Shown in pieces: positions 23,406-31,240 of a stretch of 64,000 nt of DNA. How positions within the stretch are numbered: position 1 is the first letter of the stretch; the number at the start of each line of letters is the position of its first letter. The notes under the pieces are model-generated. The model had not been told where the DNA came from, ran no database searches, and was given only the letters and a program-made list of their open reading frames with translations. Location: assembly GCA_977017575.1 (NCBI GenBank), contig CDRNVI010000026.1, positions 248,001 through 312,000 on the forward strand, written 5' to 3'. The position numbers and the translations under genes were made by a program. Source of the stretch: Paramoeba atlantica. Its lineage: Eukaryota > Discosea.

Positions 23406-23900
23406 TCAGATTGGACAAAGCATTCGCTGTCATGAATCCGACCCTCGAAACGTCCACACCAGGCCAAAGGTCAACCGTCCATCATGAGAAGAACTTGAAA
23501 AGTCCAATACTTCGCGGCCTTTTTCGCGTTATATAATACACTGGGCCCACGGCTGTACATGGGGACGCCGTCGAGTATGCTTAACACCATGTAAAAAGCT
23601 TTTTCTCCGATAGAAAATCTTCTCTGTGTCGGCCAGATTGCCAGCCTCATCAGAAAGCTTCAAGGCCGGCTGAATAATTTTTTTCCATATATGGGGTGGT
23701 GAATAATGGCCCCCCACAGAAGGAATGAGAGCAGCCGCTGCTTGTTCATGGGTCAGATTCATATGGAGCATTGCCAGAGCGCAGAACACGTCAAGCGTGG
23801 GGCTTAAAGATTTTGCAATGAGGACGATACCCTCGAGAAGGATTTCTTCGTCCAGTGTAACATCACACAGAGTGTTGTGAATACTGGGAATTGAAGAAGC
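23405..23900 (-). pseudogene. PIF/Harbinger-like transposase remnant
   Basis: The minus strand reads MFCALAMLHMNLTHEQAAAA, GGHYSPPHIWKKIIQPALKL and SDEAGNLADTEKIFYRR. In the next frame it reads ILDGVPMYSRGPSVLYNAKK, YWTFQVLLMMDG and GRFEGRIHDSE. It is clearly homologous, over the same order of blocks, to the transposase at 37719-38835. The 'LDG' block holds the first catalytic Asp. It has at least two frame breaks plus a stop and lacks the C-terminal part. Confidence 0.6.
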
Positions 23901-24218
23901 GGTGAGCTGATGATGGCGGTTGTTTATTATTTATATTTTACGTTATTCACCCCATGACAAGTTTACAAGGTGCGCGAAGTCTATTTACTGAGATCTGCAA
24001 AATGCCAAAGGAATTAGCTGAAACGGAGCTACCCTACTGATTTTTGAGGGGTGCCTTATCGTGTCGAAGTATTTATACGTCACACCATACTACGGCAAAA
24101 GATGTAGTAATGCTCAGTTCAAATGTGGTAATTTACTACACCAATTACTCATGTAGTAAATTACTACAAATTGAATCCAGGGTGTGATTCTATGTGGTGA
24201 AGACTCTTAAAAAATTAT

Positions 24219-24404
24219 ATAGTCCTCGCGCATTTGGTCACAAGCTATAAAAGGGGTCTTTCGTGCTGCGAGAATTTTACACCGATACCCCAATGAAGCC
24301 TTCAGACGCTTGAAGCTCAATCCAAAGCTTCATACATAGATCGGTAGGGTTCAAGGCCCTTTCATCAGTAGGGTTCAAGATGCCTTTCTTTCCGGAGATT
24401 ACAT
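24219..24404. repeat. 186-bp repeat shared with 30152-30337
   Basis: Near-identical to 30152-30337 in the same orientation, from 'TATAGTCCTCGCGCATTTGG' to 'TTTCCGGAGATT', with only a handful of changes. In the 30-kb copy this DNA belongs to a longer decayed minus-strand gene. Here it sits inside the outer mariner-like element, so it looks like a captured fragment. Confidence 0.85.
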
Positions 24405-24708
24405 TCCCACTAATAATGATAATAATAATAATAATAATCTCAAAAAAAATATCATTCTTGAGGATTATCATTATCATTATTAATGACAGGGGGAGTACAG
24501 TGTAACAAATAAAACGAAACAGCATTTCTGTGAAGCACATGCGATGACATACAAAAGTAAAAAGTTGCCAAATAGACAACAAGTTAGCAGAGAAGTAGAA
24601 ACATTATGTCAGAAAAAATTATCATAAAATTATTTCTACTGAAGATATTGATCTTCCTTTTCTTTCATTTAGATCGTCTCTCCCTCCTTTTCATTTGTAT
24701 TTGTGACC

Positions 24709-25341
24709 ATGTATTGCACGTTTTTCAACACCGCCGATGAGTTATCGCGACCCAGCAAAGTACGCGGGGCGATCCTACCGGGCGAATACAGCCTGGTGCA
24801 ACTCTTGAGTAAAGCAGAATTCTCAGAACCGTCCTGGAGTGTGCACACTCCAGCACGTCAGTGGGAGGGCGTAAAATGCAATGATGAGGATGAAATCACG
24901 GACCTAAATTGGGTGGCGGATTTCCACTCTGCCAGTTCTCCACGTATTAGAGGGGAACTTCTTTGGCAACACCTGCCCCATACATTGGTGCATTTTTTCG
25001 CGATGTTTCATGGGATATCGGGACCGGTAGACTTGTCGTCGTTGCCTCCTGCGTTAATCGAATTCAACATCGATATGAATCAGTTTGACGGATCGTTGGA
25101 CTTAACTAATTTGCCCCATAGACTTGAGATACTCAGTTTAGCGTACAATCTGTTTTCTGGGGAGATCGATCTGACACGTCTGCCAGCATCGATCCGTGAG
25201 TTAAGGCTAGCTGGCAATGACTTATGTGGGGATATAGATTTGACCAAACTTCCTGCGAGCTTGTCGGTACTAGAACTCTTAGGAAATCGCATCAATCGTC
25301 CTAAACATGTCCCTAAATTCGTTGATATAGGAAGTAGTTGA
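24709..25341 (+). CDS. Leucine-rich repeat protein, paralogue of the 14696 gene, 210 aa
   Basis: The first ATG is used (MYCTFFNTADELSRPSKVRG), 36 nt after the acceptor-like TTCCTTTTCTTTCATTTAG. It has the same length and layout as the 14696 gene: KVRG helix, N-cap SWSVHTPARQWEGVKCN with the first cysteine replaced by arginine, GELLWQHLP cap, and about five LRRs. By eye about 27 codons differ in sense and about 10 differ silently. Many differences fall at exposed positions around the LxLxxN strands (ELKLTGNAL against ELRLAGNDL) and in a variable loop before the cap. Upstream and downstream flanks are shared with the 14696 gene. Confidence 0.85.
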   Translation: MYCTFFNTADELSRPSKVRGAILPGEYSLVQLLSKAEFSEPSWSVHTPARQWEGVKCNDEDEITDLNWVADFHSASSPRIRGELLWQHLPHTLVHFFAMFHGISGPVDLSSLPPALIEFNIDMNQFDGSLDLTNLPHRLEILSLAYNLFSGEIDLTRLPASIRELRLAGNDLCGDIDLTKLPASLSVLELLGNRINRPKHVPKFVDIGSS

Positions 25342-25875
25342 CCCAAAGTACTAAAGTAATTCCACATTTGAAGGCTGTCGAAGAGTTGCTAGTCGTCGAA
25401 GGAAGCGTTTTCAATAAAGTAAAAATTGATTACCCCTATTATATTGTTTTAAGGTAATATTTTTTTAAGGTAATATTGTTTTAAGGTCTGCTATTAGGCT
25501 TCTTCATGACTTTGTACAAATCACTGAGAATCACGTATTGACACGTAACACATGGAAAACTCACAAGTGCGCTCTTACTTTCCGATTTAATTCTTAATTT
25601 CCACAATTTAATTATTGTTTCAAATACTCGAACATAGTGGCGGGACGGCAAATAATTATTCCTTCGCTAAGCGTACATACATACAGTACGTATGTAGAGT
25701 TGAGGTGAGTCCTTTTGCGTAAGACTAGTTCGTATGCGAGTTTACTAATATACTTAGTATGCGAAGCCTACGAAATACAACTTTGGTGTACAAGACAGCA
25801 TACAAGTCATTTTTGCTCAACGTTTTTCCTCTCTTTTTCACTATATACGCTCGTTGTCTCTCCGATGCTATCCAC

Positions 25876-26298
25876 ATGGCACGCACCGTAAAGTACTTCT
25901 ACCGTACCCGAGCCCGGGCCTTCTTTGGTCGTCTCCCACTGGGTCGTATTGAGAGGGCGCTCGCGATGGAGTACTGCAAGGAGGGCCGTATGCAGCCATG
26001 GAGCTACTCGAAGGAACAGGTCCTGGGGGCCCCGGTGACCTTATCGGTCGCCTACCAACCCAAACCACTGCGTCTAGTGGGAACCATAATGGACACTTAC
26101 CGTGATGAGACCCACTTAAACGGCGGTCTGAAAGTATTTTGCAAGTATGAGGAGACCAACATGATGCTTTGGGTGCCGCTGGCAAATCCAAAGATTAAAG
26201 TGGAGATTAGCCCCGCGACAGGGACGTTCGAGCATTTTCTAGAGGACAGGGATCGCTGGGATGAGGCGTTTATGTCCGGGAAGGCACGGCTGAAGTAA
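25876..26298 (+). CDS. Unrecognised 140-aa basic protein
   Basis: Intact from the ATG, after a pyrimidine-rich leader. It begins MARTVKYFYRTRARAFFGRL, basic and aromatic, and continues with RIERALAMEYCKEGRMQPW and a mixed beta-rich part (APVTLSVAYQPKPLRLVGTI; FCKYEETNMMLWVPLANPKI). No signal peptide, membrane helix or family I know. A cut-off copy occurs at 15659-15806, within the same duplicated block as the LRR genes, so it travelled with them. The N-terminus could be a mitochondrial presequence or an RNA-binding basic patch; both are speculation. Confidence 0.7.
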   Translation: MARTVKYFYRTRARAFFGRLPLGRIERALAMEYCKEGRMQPWSYSKEQVLGAPVTLSVAYQPKPLRLVGTIMDTYRDETHLNGGLKVFCKYEETNMMLWVPLANPKIKVEISPATGTFEHFLEDRDRWDEAFMSGKARLK

Positions 26299-26552
26299 GA
26301 TGCAGCAAACCGACGGTGCAAAGTGCATCTATTCGCCACGCTGTTACGGAGGCTCGTTGTTAGTGCATCGACTTTAGACCGTAAATTCATAAACCATGCT
26401 TAACGTGTACGCTACACGTCCGAGACACCAAATATTTTAGAGTGCACCAGATCTTTTTTTTTCGCAGTTTTGTCATCATACCTTACATTTAGAGATGTGA
26501 AAAGGGAAATTAAACAATCCAAATCATCTTTTACTTTTCCCTTTTTTCGATC

Positions 26553-27176
26553 ATGAGCGATTCCCATTCACCCCCCTCTGCAACCGCCTCCACGCCTGTA
26601 TTCGGTGCCGAAATACCCCAGGTAGAAGCCATGGCTCGTTTTGTCGACAAACTTATTAACCCACATAAAACCTGGCAGGTGTCGAATCCGGCATGTTCCT
26701 GGCGTGGGGTTCACTGCGACCAACACGGGAAGATCTCGGAGATACGCTGGGAAGACGTGCAGACGAAACTCACGGGGGTGTTGCAATGGCCGTATCTCCC
26801 ACGAACCACAAAGGTGTTTACGCTTTATGTGTACTCAGAGGGACGACTACCGCTGACTGGGTCCTTGCCCTGCGGTGCGCTTCCTCCGGGGCTGAACGAG
26901 TTTGTCCTAAGTAACACAAATTCGGATGGTGGGTTGTCTCTGGAAGAGCTGCCGCGGGAGATACGATCGTTCGACGTGCATGACAATAAATTCAGTGGCA
27001 CAGTTGATCTTCGTGCGCTTCCGGAAACTCTTGAAGAGTTATTTCTAAACGACAATGGACTTGAAGGGTTGGTAGATGTTACGAAACTTCCAAAGAAGAT
27101 GAGCGAACTCCATTTATATGCTACCGATCTTGCAATTCCGAGCGACATGACTATTCCGGAATGTGTTATGATTTAA
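26553..27176 (+). CDS. Leucine-rich repeat protein, divergent family member, 207 aa
   Basis: The first ATG is used; a TTTTTTTCGCAG acceptor-like tract lies about 85 nt upstream. The N-terminus (MSDSHSPPSATASTPVFGAE) is not hydrophobic and the KVRG motif is missing. The following helix (QVEAMARFVDKLINPHKTWQ) and the N-cap with both cysteines (NPACSWRGVHCDQHGKISEI) are conserved. About four or five LRRs follow (GTVDLRALPETLEELFLNDN). The lack of an evident signal peptide separates this member from the 7427 gene. Confidence 0.8.
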   Translation: MSDSHSPPSATASTPVFGAEIPQVEAMARFVDKLINPHKTWQVSNPACSWRGVHCDQHGKISEIRWEDVQTKLTGVLQWPYLPRTTKVFTLYVYSEGRLPLTGSLPCGALPPGLNEFVLSNTNSDGGLSLEELPREIRSFDVHDNKFSGTVDLRALPETLEELFLNDNGLEGLVDVTKLPKKMSELHLYATDLAIPSDMTIPECVMI

Positions 27177-27429
27177 CTGAGGGTTGCCATACGCACACTG
27201 ATTGGTTCGACATCAAAGTTGCGTTCTACGATGTGTTTCGCGCAGAGCGCGTGTCGTTATGTGTATACTTATGAAATTAGTTTCTTAGACTTGTACAAAG
27301 CAATATATGTGTAGGTGTACTTGTTATGTTGTAGACCTCTCCGACTGGTTACGGGGACGCAAGGCCGCACCAAGGCTGCTTACACCAATGACAAGGCTTT
27401 CGCAGTCCCATTGGGAGGGTTGCTCGGAG

Positions 27430-27698
27430 CATTTCCTACGCTCAATTGTAGATCTGACGATATCTTCCGAACTGATAATCCGTTCTTTAGTTTTTCTATA
27501 ACAAGCCTACGTAGATCACTGGGTGCACTGCGCATAGTGCAATGAAACGCAAAGTAAACAAAGAGAATCTTACTCCATTTGCTATACTTTTTATGCGCAG
27601 TACACCCAGTGATCTACGTAGGCTTGTTATAGAAAAACTAAAGAATGGATTATCAGTTCGGAAGATATCGTCAGATCTACAATTGAGCGTAGGAAATG
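27430..27698. repeat. 106-bp inverted duplication within the transposase 5' end
   Basis: 27430-27535 is the near-exact complement of 27593-27698. The right arm encodes residues about 18-52 of the Tc1-like transposase, and the left arm is its inverted copy. The pair flanks the start codon (27542), so the 5' end of a transcript would fold into a long hairpin. Confidence 0.9.
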
Positions 27699-28612
27699 TA
27701 AGTAATATTAATAAAAAATACCTTCCCAACTTAGTTAAGAAACGAAAAACAGGTCGCCCTCGCAAGCTTACCGAGGCATGCTCGAATCGCGTCCGCCGCC
27801 TTATCACCAGCGGAGGAACTAAGGATGCAGTCGCTACTAGTAAACGGTTAAGAGATGAGGGAGTTGCAGGTATTTGACCTCAAACCATTCGGGTTTCCCT
27901 TCGGAAGCGTGGTTTGAAGGGGAAGAAGAAATTACGGAAGCCCCACCTCACGAAGCGTCACAAAGCTCTACGTCTTGCTTTTGCAAAGAAGTACGGGCAT
28001 TGGACGCACGCCGACTGGAGCCGTGTGCTCTTTACCGATGAAAGTCAGATCTGCCGTTTTGAGTCGAATGGCGGCCGGTGGGCGTGGGTGAGCTTTGGGG
28101 AAGCACTTTCAGAGCGAAATACTCACAGCACCGTGAAGTACGGTGGAGGATCCATCATGGTATGGGGGTGTATGATGGCTCACGGCGTGGGCCCCATTGC
28201 TCTGTTTCATGGCAACATGAATGTTGACCAGTATGTTCAAATACTTCAACAGTATTAGCCTCCTTCCCTTCACAAGTTGGATGTCATGAAGGACTGGATC
28301 ATCTTCCAACAAGATAATGATCCAAAGCACATGAGTAAGAAGGCTCGGGAATTCCTTCGTTTGGAAGAATTATGTGTCCTAAACCGGCCCCCACAGTCTC
28401 CCGATTTAAATCCCATAGAGCACCTATGGGGCGAGCTCAAAAAGTCAACTGCGAATCACCCAGATCCTCCGGTAGGAATGTTGGAACTTTGGGAACGCGC
28501 CTAAAAAGCGTGGGCAGACCTTCCTCCGAGTGCATGTCTTCCTCTTGTCCGCAGCATGCCCCGTCGTTTAAGGGCAGTAATTAGGGCGAAGGGGGGACTT
28601 ACGAAGTATTAA
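27542..28612 (+). pseudogene. Tc1-like transposase with three in-frame stops
   Basis: One continuous frame holds a whole Tc1-type protein. The HTH region is VIEKLKNGLSVRKISSDLQL, then KKRKTGRPRKLTE and SLRKRGLKGKKKLRKP. The catalytic blocks are RVLFTDESQ, GGSIMVWGCMM, FQQDNDPKHMSKKA and PPQSPDLNPIEHLWGELK; the spacing fits DD34E. TGA at 27875, TAG at 28256 and TAA at 28502 interrupt it, otherwise the frame is maintained, so it died recently. A direct repeat of about 34 bp (TTAGTTTCTTAGA.TTGTACAAAGCA, near 27276 and 28909) flanks it. Clear terminal inverted repeats were not found. Confidence 0.85.
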
Positions 28613-29111
28613 GCTTTGGTCATTTTGGTTTGGTAAGGGTGAAGTAAGACAAAGTTTTGGTCAAAAAAAAATAATCTGAAAAAAGTGAAAAAAAGTGTTC
28701 AAGTGTTGGTCTCGCATTATATCTTTCATAGTCTTTTATAGTAAGATCGTTGATGAAGTCTAAGTACGTGGGAATGTAAGCACTACTCCAGCCTACACCA
28801 CTATAATATACTACTGCATTATCCTCTACATCTCTTTTGTAAAATATTAAAGCATTAAAATTTGTGAAAACATTTGAACACTTTTGTTAGTTACTGTAGT
28901 TATGAAGTTAGTTTCTTAGAGTTGTACAAAGCACGCCTCTTTTTTAAAAAAAATAGCCAATATTTTTACGGCGCTTTCCACGCACAGTAATGCCCCGAAG
29001 AAATTTTCCTTGGCATTTAGGCTATCGCCCTATTAAAAGGGGGTCACGTGTAGCCCTTCAATAGTATTCCATAGTGGAGGGCTGGTATAAATTACAAGTT
29101 GTTTTTTCATC
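28613..29111. other. Spacer without supported gene
   Basis: AT-rich DNA between the dead Tc1-like element and the broken LRR gene. It includes the right copy of the 34-bp direct repeat (about 28902-28936) and a TATAAATT box at about 29087. No gene is seen. Confidence 0.5.
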
Positions 29112-29424
29112 GTGTACTGCATTTCTTTCCGCTTTGCGGGCGTGTCTCGAGCAGGTAAGGTACGTGGCGGCACCTTGCCGCAAGAATACATTTTATGGCA
29201 GAATTTAGGTAATGCGGTTCATAAAGAGACATCCTGGACCAGTCAGACGCCAACCTCTAAATGGAAGTATGTTTCATGCAATGCCCACAACGAAGTAACT
29301 CACTTGCTATGGTCATTTGACTTACTTTTGTCCGAATGTCAGACACTTCAGGGTAAGCTCGTTTGGGAAAATATGCCACGCACATTGTTGCATTTCGAAG
29401 CTAAGTATCAGGCATTGTCTGGCC
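29112..29424 (+). pseudogene. Truncated LRR gene without start codon
   Basis: The frame resembles the 14696 and 44908 members: KVRGGTLPQEYILWQNLG, N-cap SWTSQTPTSKWKYVSCNA (first cysteine lost), then GKLVWENMPRTLLHFEAKYQ. The expected ATG is GTG (GTGTACTGC against ATGTATTGC in the 24709 gene). After 'ALSG' the sequence departs from the family, so all LRRs are missing. An upstream TATA-like box and leader are still recognisable. It is a 5' gene fragment. Confidence 0.75.
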
Positions 29425-29830
29425 GCGGGATGTGTGCATTCGCGCATCACGTTTTCTCGCGCTTTATCATTTCAAAAGAGCTCTGCATCCTGAATACTAC
29501 CTCAAAAAATACCTACACCGGACCCACTATTTTCGACCGTTTGGCGCCAACCTCCAGGTAGTGTCTACACCCCCGCCATTGCAGAGGGGGTGGTCGAGGG
29601 GTCACCACCAGTGACCTTGCAAAAGTCTTCTGTGGGTAACACAGGTTGCACTGGGTAGCACAGCGCACACAATATCACACTGGGTAACTGCAGTATCTCC
29701 ATAGAGAGAACTATGAAATCGTAAACAGCAAAGCAGAAATAAGAGAAAGTAAATAGACTTCTAGGCCTGACAATAAACCAATAGGAGAGATCAATTGAGA
29801 AATTCGAAATAGTCGTAGGCTTTATTTCAT

Positions 29831-30560
29831 TTAGGAATTTTGAGCATGGCGTTTGCGCGAGGTCGGGATTGGTGTCCCTTTTTCGGTGCAACTTTCGATG
29901 TCCTCTATTTCTTTAAAAGTCCCGTCCATGTTGGCCTTCGTCAGTGTCTCAAAGATTTCTAATTGGATGTAGTGGAGGAGAACCGTTTTCATCGCGCGGT
30001 CAAAACGGAGCTTGGAAGAGTGCAAGGTATGCACTAAACGGATCGTACGTGCCATTAGTCAAGGATTCTTCCTGGAGTTTGAGCTTAGGTTCCGTCATGA
30101 GGACCAATGACTCAGGATTTTCAATGCGGAGTTTCCCTTCGGTATAGTTCTCGCGCATTTGGTCACAAGCTATAAAAGGGGTCTTTCGTGCTGCGAGAAT
30201 TTTACACCGATACCCCAATGAAGCCTTCAGACGCTTGAAGCTCAATCCAAAGCTTCTTACATAGATCAGCAGGGTTCAAGGCCCTTTCATCAGTAGGGTT
30301 CAAGATGCCTTTCTTTCCGGAGATTCCATTGCCGCTGAGTTTACTTGCCCTGCAGGAGGATTAGCTTTCGTTATATCCACATGGTCGTTTACCTGCTTCA
30401 ATACAGTTTAAAAGCGAGCGACGTCTTCCGGAGACCAAGAAAGCCGAGCAGCAATCGCATTACAAAAATTTAGTCGCGATGGTTCTTCGCTTGACATGTC
30501 TAGGATCATTTCAATGCTTTAAAAAAATTGGCTACACAAGGTATCTAAAATGCGGCAAGC
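29831..30560 (-). pseudogene. Decayed minus-strand gene, family unknown
   Basis: Overlapping minus-strand frames have protein-like composition: MSSEEPSRLNFCNAIAARLS (near 30500), RLKASLGYRCKILAARKTPF and MRENYTEGKLRIENPESLVL (30245-30000), then RAMKTVLLHYIQLEIFETLT (30055-29831), ending in a basic tail. Several stops and frame changes separate them. Its middle (30152-30337) recurs at 24219-24404. The strand and the dispersal suggest a mobile-element gene. No domain is recognised. Confidence 0.4.
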
Positions 30561-31240
30561 AGTGGGAGTGAGCATTAAAACATTGATCTCCGTTGCCAAA
30601 AGCGAGTCGGGTAACGCCCCCTGAATTCATACCAGGAATAAATCCGCCTATATTTTTCCCACCATGTGCTGTATTCGTAACGCGCGGCGTATGGGCGGGA
30701 TTGTTGATTACGTGTGGCGTAGGGGTACCAGGAACTTAGTCGAATTGCGACTTCAGTACGACAAAAAATAATTATCATGCTTGGAGAACAACTTGCTCTG
30801 CCGGTACGAGCGATATTTCCAGGAAAAGATTCTTCCACATGACAAGTGACGAGCCTCCCTTCACAGAGCGCGAACGAGGGCCTGCGTGCTAGAAATATGA
30901 GAAAGGGTGCCGACGATCATTTGCTCGTTCGTCCGGCGGAGGCAAATTTAAACAGAATGACGTTTTTGATAAAATTTAGTTTTTCTTAATACATCCATAT
31001 GTACATGTTCACCTACATGTACGCCTTCGCAATACGATGTATGTACACATCCACACGTACTGTCAGTAAAATACCGAGGGGTATGGTAAGCTGGTTTATT
31101 CCCGCTAGCATACAACGTAGAATACGTAATTAATAGCCTTTCAAATCGCAAAGATTAAAGTCATTAGAGAAGTATGATTATGATCTGTTGACAGCTTAAT
31201 TCAATATTAAGCCTCAACTCCTCCCCTTTGTTGGTGTGCT
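30561..31240. other. Spacer, no supported gene
   Basis: Contains a minus-strand open stretch at 30575-30838 of unclear merit (tyrosine- and arginine-rich, no motif), an imperfect 'TACATGTTCACCTACATGTACG' stretch near 31010, and AT-rich DNA before the membrane-protein gene. The last 40 bp before the ATG at 31241 are pyrimidine-rich (CTCAACTCCTCCCCTTTG). Confidence 0.45.

Larger units (their letters stand above)
17273..24186. mobile_element. Inner 6.9-kb element with 34-bp terminal inverted repeats
   Basis: The left end starts CACACCCTGGATTCAATTTG, and the right end is its exact complement over about 34 bp. Both sides carry ATTCTA (17267-17272 and 24187-24192), a 6-bp target duplication. It contains repeats, a LINE fragment, an acidic-repeat gene (19440), a smaller transposon (20676), a fold-back element (22482) and transposase remnants (about 23400). 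No transposase can be confidently assigned to its own ends, so the superfamily is unresolved. The 'TAGTAATTTACTAC' core resembles the ends of the 20676 element, which also has a 6-bp duplication, so the two may be relatives. Confidence 0.6.
17226..24495. mobile_element. Outer Tc1/mariner-like non-autonomous element, interrupted
   Basis: The ends are inverted: CTCCCCCTGTCATTGATAAT on the left, and on the right the complement of CTCCCCCTGTCATTAATAAT. Both are flanked by TA (17224-17225 and 24496-24497). The related unoccupied sequence after the 13288 gene (about 13936-13955) aligns base for base across the insertion point, confirming the target. TA duplication plus a CTCCC terminus fits mariner-like elements. 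Without the inner element it would be only about 350 bp. It includes 186 bp (24219-24404) also found at 30152-30337, so it appears to have captured a fragment of another sequence. Confidence 0.7.

Noticed and set aside
17273-24186. Polinton-type element suggested by the 6-bp target duplication
   Set aside because: No polymerase, integrase, capsid or packaging gene is seen, the ends do not start AG, and the size is small. Treated as an unclassified DNA transposon.
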